Below are positions 62,330 to 64,000 of a stretch of DNA of 64,000 bases, piece after piece. Source of the DNA: Variovorax jilinensis (GTDB taxonomy: Bacteria > Pseudomonadota > Gammaproteobacteria > Burkholderiales > Burkholderiaceae_C); assembly GCF_030316885.1 (NCBI RefSeq), contig NZ_JASZYQ010000007.1, forward strand, positions 1 through 64,000, given 5' to 3'. The notes under the pieces were generated by a model. The model did no database searches, was not told the DNA's origin, and saw nothing but the letters and a program-made list of their open reading frames with translations. The position numbers and the translations under genes are program-made. Each line of letters opens with the position of its first letter. The stretch's first letter is position 1.

Positions 62330-63762
62330 GTGCGAGAGCTGAAGACCAGAGCGACGAAACGAGAGTGTCCGTCGAACTTCCTTTCCTACATCCGAATTTC
62401 TCAGATCGTATGAACAACAAAAACCAGGCGAAGTACGAAGCCGTCAAGATCCCCTTTTTTGGAGCTAGGCGCCTCGCAGCCGAGCAGTCCATCAAGATCC
62501 AAGAGTTGCGCGATGAGCTGCGCGAAGCTACCAATCAACTTCAGCGACTAGGCGCTTTCTCGGTTCTCGAGATGGAAGAGCGGGCCAAGAAACTTGAGCA
62601 CGAGATGGCTCACCAGCGACAAGCACTCGCCCGCGAGCGCGAAGCGTCCAAAGAGGCGCTTGCTCTTTTGTTGCGGAGGCAAGAGGAACTGCGGCAAGCC
62701 ATCGTCGTCACGGAAGACGCTGCGATGCTTCAAGAGGTCGGAATCTACAAGTATCGCCATCCACTGACCGATGCTGTGTCGTTTCGCCTTGCACTCGACG
62801 TCGTGCAGGCAACCATCAAAGAAATGGCCAAAAAAGATGGCGGCGCCATCCAGGCAACCACCAACTGGACGGTGAACGGATCCATCACCGAAGGCAAGGC
62901 GATGGTGCGCGATTTCTCCAAGCTTATGCTGCGCGCCTTCAACGCCGAGGCGGACAACCTTGTACGTTTACTCAAGCCATATAAGCTTGATGCTGCTATC
63001 GAGCGGCTGCGTAAGGTTGCCTCCACCATCGAACGCCTGGGGCGCAGCATGGACATCCAGATTTCAGCGCAGTATCTACGCACCCGCATTGATGAGCTGT
63101 CCTTGACCGCCGACTTTCTGCAGAGACAAGCCGAAGAGAAGGAAGCGGACCGCGCCGAGCGCGAGCGGCTCAAGGAAGAGCGAAAGGCTCAACAAGAGCT
63201 GGAGCGCGAACGCGAGCGCCTTGAGAAGGAGCGCACGCACTACACAAATGCGCTTGCCGCGCTTGAGGCCAAGGGCGACTTAGAAGCGGTGGGGCGCATG
63301 CGCGATCAGCTCGCTGACGTCGATCGGGCGCTATCGGATGTTGACTATCGAGCGGCCAACATTCGCGCGGGCTATGTCTATGTGATCTCCAACATCGGCT
63401 CCTTTGGCGAATCGATGGTCAAGGTTGGCATGACGCGCCGGCTCGATCCACGGGATCGCATTCGCGAATTGAGTGACGCCTCGGTGCCCTTCAACTTTGA
63501 TGTGCACGCACTTTTTTTCTCCAAAGACGCTGTAGGCATCGAAGGTCAGATGCATGCACGTCTCGGCGAGCGACGTGTGAACGCCGTCAACCGACGTCGC
63601 GAGTTCTTTCGTGCAACGCCGCTGGAGGCGAAGCTCCACCTGAGCGCGCTCGCAGGAGAGTTGCTGGAATTCGAAGACATCCCTGAAGCTTTGGAATTTC
63701 GGCAGAGTTCGTCACAGCGCAACGCAACTACCCTACCCGCAACTTCAACCTCGACACCTTAG
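62326..63762 (+). CDS. DUF4041 protein with C-terminal T5orf172/GIY-YIG nuclease domain
   Basis: ATG 62326 overlaps the helicase-fusion stop, giving 478 residues. Coiled coil runs from about 55 to 130, then a DUF4041-like domain (about 135-260, YKYRHPLTDAVSFRLAL). A second charged coil follows (about 262-330). The C-terminal nuclease module is about 349-435 (GYVYVISNIG, KVGMTRRLDPRDRIRELS, then EGQMHARL). GIY-YIG modules of this kind occur in phage- and plasmid-borne proteins. The overlap indicates that it works with the helicase fusion. Confidence 0.88.
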   Translation: MSARAEDQSDETRVSVELPFLHPNFSDRMNNKNQAKYEAVKIPFFGARRLAAEQSIKIQELRDELREATNQLQRLGAFSVLEMEERAKKLEHEMAHQRQALAREREASKEALALLLRRQEELRQAIVVTEDAAMLQEVGIYKYRHPLTDAVSFRLALDVVQATIKEMAKKDGGAIQATTNWTVNGSITEGKAMVRDFSKLMLRAFNAEADNLVRLLKPYKLDAAIERLRKVASTIERLGRSMDIQISAQYLRTRIDELSLTADFLQRQAEEKEADRAERERLKEERKAQQELERERERLEKERTHYTNALAALEAKGDLEAVGRMRDQLADVDRALSDVDYRAANIRAGYVYVISNIGSFGESMVKVGMTRRLDPRDRIRELSDASVPFNFDVHALFFSKDAVGIEGQMHARLGERRVNAVNRRREFFRATPLEAKLHLSALAGELLEFEDIPEALEFRQSSSQRNATTLPATSTSTP

Positions 63763-63878
63763 GCGTCGGTCATCACGAGAGAAACGCCAGCGCTGGAAGG
63801 GCGGAATCAACGCCCATCTTCGATGCAGATTGATGCACTGATTCGAAATTCAATCGCGACAACCCCTTACAAAAGCGC

Positions 63879-64000
63879 CTAACGCCCGCTCTTTTTTGCC
63901 TTCCGTGCGGATTCGTACGCCAGGGTCTGAATTCCGAAGTCAACGCCGTGGGTCGGCAAATGCCTCACAGTCGTTGCGCTTTGATGCGCACCCGACCGAG
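63879..64000 (-). CDS. possible 3' end of a gene continuing beyond the window
   Basis: The minus strand is open from the window edge to TAG at 63879-63881, 39 codons ending GIQTLAYESARKAKKSGR. It may be the C-terminus of a gene that starts to the right. There is no recognisable motif and too little sequence to be sure. 63763-63878 shows no feature. Confidence 0.3.
   Translation of the reverse strand, partial: RSGAHQSATTVRHLPTHGVDFGIQTLAYESARKAKKSGR

Overview
The window is GC-rich DNA with gene families and codon use typical of a beta-proteobacterium of the Burkholderiales. A Comamonadaceae/Variovorax-like host is my inference from the Bug (TctC) receptor, the PGEG-repeat exported protein, CioAB and the AtzE/G/H homologues. 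No rRNA, tRNA or CRISPR array was seen. The first 24 kb look like the transfer module of a conjugative plasmid or integrative conjugative element. The rest is accessory metabolism and a defence-type island.

1-20.8 kb (minus strand): a nearly complete conjugation operon. Read in transcription order it encodes a TcpQ/PilL-like protein, a YadA-like trimeric autotransporter, an OmpA-like lipid-anchor or peptidoglycan-binding protein, VirB2, a small unknown protein, VirB3, VirB4, VirB5, a VirB7-like lipoprotein, a small membrane protein, VirB6, VirB8, VirB9, VirB10, VirB11, a VirB1 lytic transglycosylase, a PLD-type nuclease, a TraG/VirD4 coupling protein (frameshifted at a 7-base homopolymer) and a MOBF (TrwC-like) relaxase-helicase. 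An IS30-family transposase relic lies just beyond. 20.8-24 kb: a small unknown gene, an H-NS-like protein with two DNA-binding modules, and a divergent tyrosine recombinase with a 14-bp inverted repeat at its promoter.

24-40 kb (plus strand): an oxidative/electrophile-stress and respiration region. It holds catalase, isochorismatase-like hydrolase, XapX, YtcJ-like amidohydrolase, DoxX, exported non-haem haloperoxidase, MBL-fold hydrolase, DsrE, WrbA, an AraC regulator, a PGEG-repeat exported protein, a cyanide-insensitive-type cytochrome bd oxidase (two subunits plus a DUF2474 peptide), an HD-domain protein of the cyanamide-hydratase-like type and an SDR. Three AraC paralogues (one broken) and four copies of a same-spaced 44-nt promoter-like element suggest one regulon. 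41-48 kb (minus strand): an operon of AtzG/AtzE/AtzH homologues, a CobW/P47K-type nitrile hydratase activator and nitrile hydratase alpha and beta, with a LysR regulator and a divergent Bug receptor. The set reads as nitrile to amide to acid conversion.

48.6-64 kb: a defence island. A type III CBASS (SLOG-like/nucleosidase effector, CD-NTase, HORMA, TRIP13-like ATPase, DEDDh exonuclease) is followed by an operon of a MazG-like pyrophosphatase, a nuclease-DUF2075 helicase fusion and an HNH endonuclease. Divergent from it are a 1716-residue DEDDh exonuclease-RecQ-UvrD fusion and a translationally coupled DUF4041/GIY-YIG protein. The last two gene pairs, around 53.7-63.8 kb, are the best candidate in the window for an undescribed defence system.
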